A DNA stretch of 6,591 nt, taken from contig JAJYOH010000347.1 in NCBI GenBank assembly GCA_021796315.1, positions 1 through 6,591 of the forward strand, given 5' to 3'. Position numbers and translations under genes: made by a program. This document shows positions 4,693 through 6,591 of this stretch, one piece after another. Below the pieces are notes generated by a model. It ran no database searches. It was given only the letters and a program-made list of their open reading frames with translations, and was not told the DNA's origin. This DNA is from Chloroflexota bacterium (lineage in GTDB: Bacteria; Chloroflexota; Anaerolineae; Anaerolineales; Villigracilaceae). The first letter of the stretch is position 1. Every line of letters begins with the position of its first letter.

Positions 4693-6591
4693 ATGAACAA
4701 TAAATCGCCTCGTCATTACCATCAACAGCAGCAGCCATTCAATGATTGGTTGGATCGTTTGGCGCGTTTTAATTTACATTTTGGCCGCTTTATCAGCGAT
4801 GTAATTGGAGTGTTGCTGATCGCGCTGGCGTTGATGTCCTTGCTGGCGATCTGGAAACTTACCAGCGGATATTTTTTGACGCCCTGGACAGACGTTTTGT
4901 CAATCTGGTTCGGCTGGGGAAGTTATCTGGTGATCCTCGCCATCGGATATGCCGGAGTTGCCCTCATCCGCCGCGATGGTGGACGTTTGGGCTGGGGGCG
5001 ACTCCTGTCTCTTGAACTCGCCACCCTCCTGACCTTGGGCCTGCTGGCCCTTGTCGGAGGTTCTTCCCTCGTTCGGGCTGAGGCTGGTTATGACGGAGGA
5101 CGCCTCGGCTGGGGACTGGCATACCTGGTTAGTCTGAAAATCGGCGTGATCGGCGGCGGCCTCATTTTGTTTGTAATGTGGCTGTTGACAGTCGTGACAG
5201 GCTTGGGCTGGTGGGCCGCTCTCGAAGCGTGGCTGCGTCAGCTGGCGGGAGAGCCGCTAATGCCGCGTCCGCTTGAAGTCCCGAAGGAAGCGGCGGTCCT
5301 TGAAGAAAATACACAAGCCGACGCGCCGGTCAGGAAGAAGCCCGCGCCGATCCCGGCAGAATTCCGTGCGTCTCTAAAAGCACCGGATGATAAGAATGAG
5401 AAACCAGCCAGGCTAATTCAGCGTGAAGCCGGGCTGCCGCCGCTGACGATTTTGCTGGCCGAGCAGGCCGCGCGTGCCGACGAGCGCACGATCAACATGA
5501 CGGCTGGCATGATTATGAAAACTCTTTCTGAGTTTGGCATTCCAGCAACCGTGATCGGTTACCGCGTGGGCCCGTCAGTGACTCAATTCGCGGTGCAGCC
5601 AGGCTTTATCAAGAAACCCGGCGCGAGCGAAGATGACGAAGCCCAGCAAATGAAAGTGCGTGTGGCGCAGATCGCCAATCTGCAAAAAGATCTAACACTG
5701 GCGCTTTCGGCGCAACGGCTGCGTATCGAAGCGCCTGTGCCGGGCAAGCCTTATGTGGGCATCGAAGTGCCAAACTCGCATTCGTCCGTGGTGCGCATGA
5801 AACCGATTCTTGAAAGCGAAGTTTTTCATCGCATCGGCGCGCCGCTGGCACTGGCGCTGGGTCGTGACGTTTCGGGCCATCCGTTGGTGGCGGACCTGGC
5901 GCGCATGCCGCATATCCTGATCGCGGGCGCGACCGGTTCCGGCAAATCGGTGTGCATCACAGCCTTCGCGGCCTGTCTTGCAATGAACAACACGCCCGAA
6001 GATCTGCGTATGGTCATGATCGATTCCAAGATGGTGGAGTTGTTGCGCTTCAACGGTTTACCGCATCTTTTTGGAAAAGTCGAAACCAACATCGATCGCA
6101 TTCTGGGCGTTTTGCGCTGGCTGGTGGTCGAGATGGAGCATCGCTATCGATCGCTCGAAGCCGCCCATGCACGCGACTTGGAATCGTACAACAGGAAGCA
6201 ACTGAAAAAATCAGACGGCCAGACTTTGCCGCGCATCGTGGTCGTGATCGATGAATTGGCCGACTTGATGATGTCTGCGCCGGACCAGACCGAACATAAT
6301 CTCGTCCGCCTGGCGCAGATGGCGCGTGCGACGGGAATTCATCTGGTCGTTGCGACTCAACGCCCCTCAACGGAGGTGGTAACGGGTCTCATTAAAGCGA
6401 ACTTCCCGGCTCGTTTGGCTTTTGCCGTTGCTTCCGGCATTGACAGCCGCGTCATTCTCGACACCACCGGCGCCGAAACTTTGCTGGGACGCGGCGACAT
6501 GCTCTTCTTAAATCCCGAAGTCGGCAATCCGATCCGCGCTCAGGGCGTGATGATCACGGATATGGAGATCGAGCGCATCATCGATTTCTGG
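4693..6591 (+). CDS. ftsK: DNA translocase FtsK/SpoIIIE (3' truncated by window)
   Basis: 633 codons are open from ATG 4693 to the window edge without a stop. FtsK is a membrane-anchored hexameric motor that pumps double-stranded DNA at the division septum to clear and resolve chromosomes. Four hydrophobic segments form the anchor (about residues 34-54, 73-92, 103-124, 141-173). A charged, Pro-rich linker (about 185-245) is short compared with E. coli FtsK. The alpha/beta motor follows: PPLTILLAEQAA (249-260), GPSVTQFAV (293-301), IEAPVPGKPYVGIEVPN (345-361), Walker A GATGSGKS (412-419), IDSKMVEL (443-450), Walker B VVVIDELADLMM (516-527) with Asp520/Glu521, ATQRPS (554-559), GLIKANFPARLAF (565-577) and IDSRVILD (583-590). 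About 17 extra residues (near 305-321) sit in the motor relative to E. coli, and the usual IDPK reads IDSK. The DNA-orienting gamma domain, if present, lies beyond the window. The start could instead be TTG 4687. Confidence 0.95.
   Translation, partial: MNNKSPRHYHQQQQPFNDWLDRLARFNLHFGRFISDVIGVLLIALALMSLLAIWKLTSGYFLTPWTDVLSIWFGWGSYLVILAIGYAGVALIRRDGGRLGWGRLLSLELATLLTLGLLALVGGSSLVRAEAGYDGGRLGWGLAYLVSLKIGVIGGGLILFVMWLLTVVTGLGWWAALEAWLRQLAGEPLMPRPLEVPKEAAVLEENTQADAPVRKKPAPIPAEFRASLKAPDDKNEKPARLIQREAGLPPLTILLAEQAARADERTINMTAGMIMKTLSEFGIPATVIGYRVGPSVTQFAVQPGFIKKPGASEDDEAQQMKVRVAQIANLQKDLTLALSAQRLRIEAPVPGKPYVGIEVPNSHSSVVRMKPILESEVFHRIGAPLALALGRDVSGHPLVADLARMPHILIAGATGSGKSVCITAFAACLAMNNTPEDLRMVMIDSKMVELLRFNGLPHLFGKVETNIDRILGVLRWLVVEMEHRYRSLEAAHARDLESYNRKQLKKSDGQTLPRIVVVIDELADLMMSAPDQTEHNLVRLAQMARATGIHLVVATQRPSTEVVTGLIKANFPARLAFAVASGIDSRVILDTTGAETLLGRGDMLFLNPEVGNPIRAQGVMITDMEIERIIDFW

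Noticed and set aside
5952..6370. Open frames on both strands within the FtsK motor region
   Set aside because: The FtsK frame shows Walker A, Walker B and other family motifs continuously through this region, so the alternative frames are shadows.
1..6591. Mobile element, CRISPR array, toxin-antitoxin pair, phage genes or tRNA
   Set aside because: No inverted repeats with a transposase, no regularly spaced repeats, no small paired genes, no integrase and no tRNA-like fold were seen. The FtsK is the chromosomal four-helix membrane-anchored type, not a conjugative FtsK-like protein.

Overview
This window is a compact stretch of bacterial chromosome. Six protein-coding genes lie head to tail on the + strand, and the gaps between them are only 13, 13, 21, 18 and 39 nt. 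Both outer genes run off the window. I see no RNA genes, mobile elements, CRISPR arrays, long repeats or convincing terminators, and no gene-free stretch longer than 39 nt. Several features resemble what I know of Chloroflexota of the class Anaerolineae: moderately high GC by eye, a short three-domain S1 protein, a 7TM-GAF membrane protein with a helix-turn-helix-like tail, and an FtsK with an insertion in its beta-type domain. This taxonomic call rests on protein character alone and is moderate in confidence.

Layout: positions 2-481 hold the C-terminal part of a trimeric-type purine nucleoside phosphorylase (nucleoside salvage). Positions 495-1175 encode a small two-helix membrane protein with an exported beta-sandwich-like domain. 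Positions 1189-1725 encode a GNAT N-acetyltransferase. Positions 1747-3660 encode a 637-residue polytopic membrane protein with a GAF-like sensor region and a helical C-terminus ending in an HTH-like segment, but no visible histidine-kinase catalytic domain. Positions 3679-4653 encode an S1-type RNA-binding protein with three S1 domains. Positions 4693-6591 hold the N-terminal and motor parts of an FtsK/SpoIIIE DNA translocase; the C-terminal end is outside the window.

The genes may share one or more polycistronic transcripts, judging by spacing and common strand. They do not form one obvious pathway: salvage, acetylation, membrane sensing, RNA binding/translation and chromosome segregation are mixed. 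The item most worth a second look is the kinase-less 7TM-GAF-HTH protein directly upstream of the S1 protein. Nothing here proves a novel defence, mobile or metabolic system, and most of the window is ordinary core-genome content.
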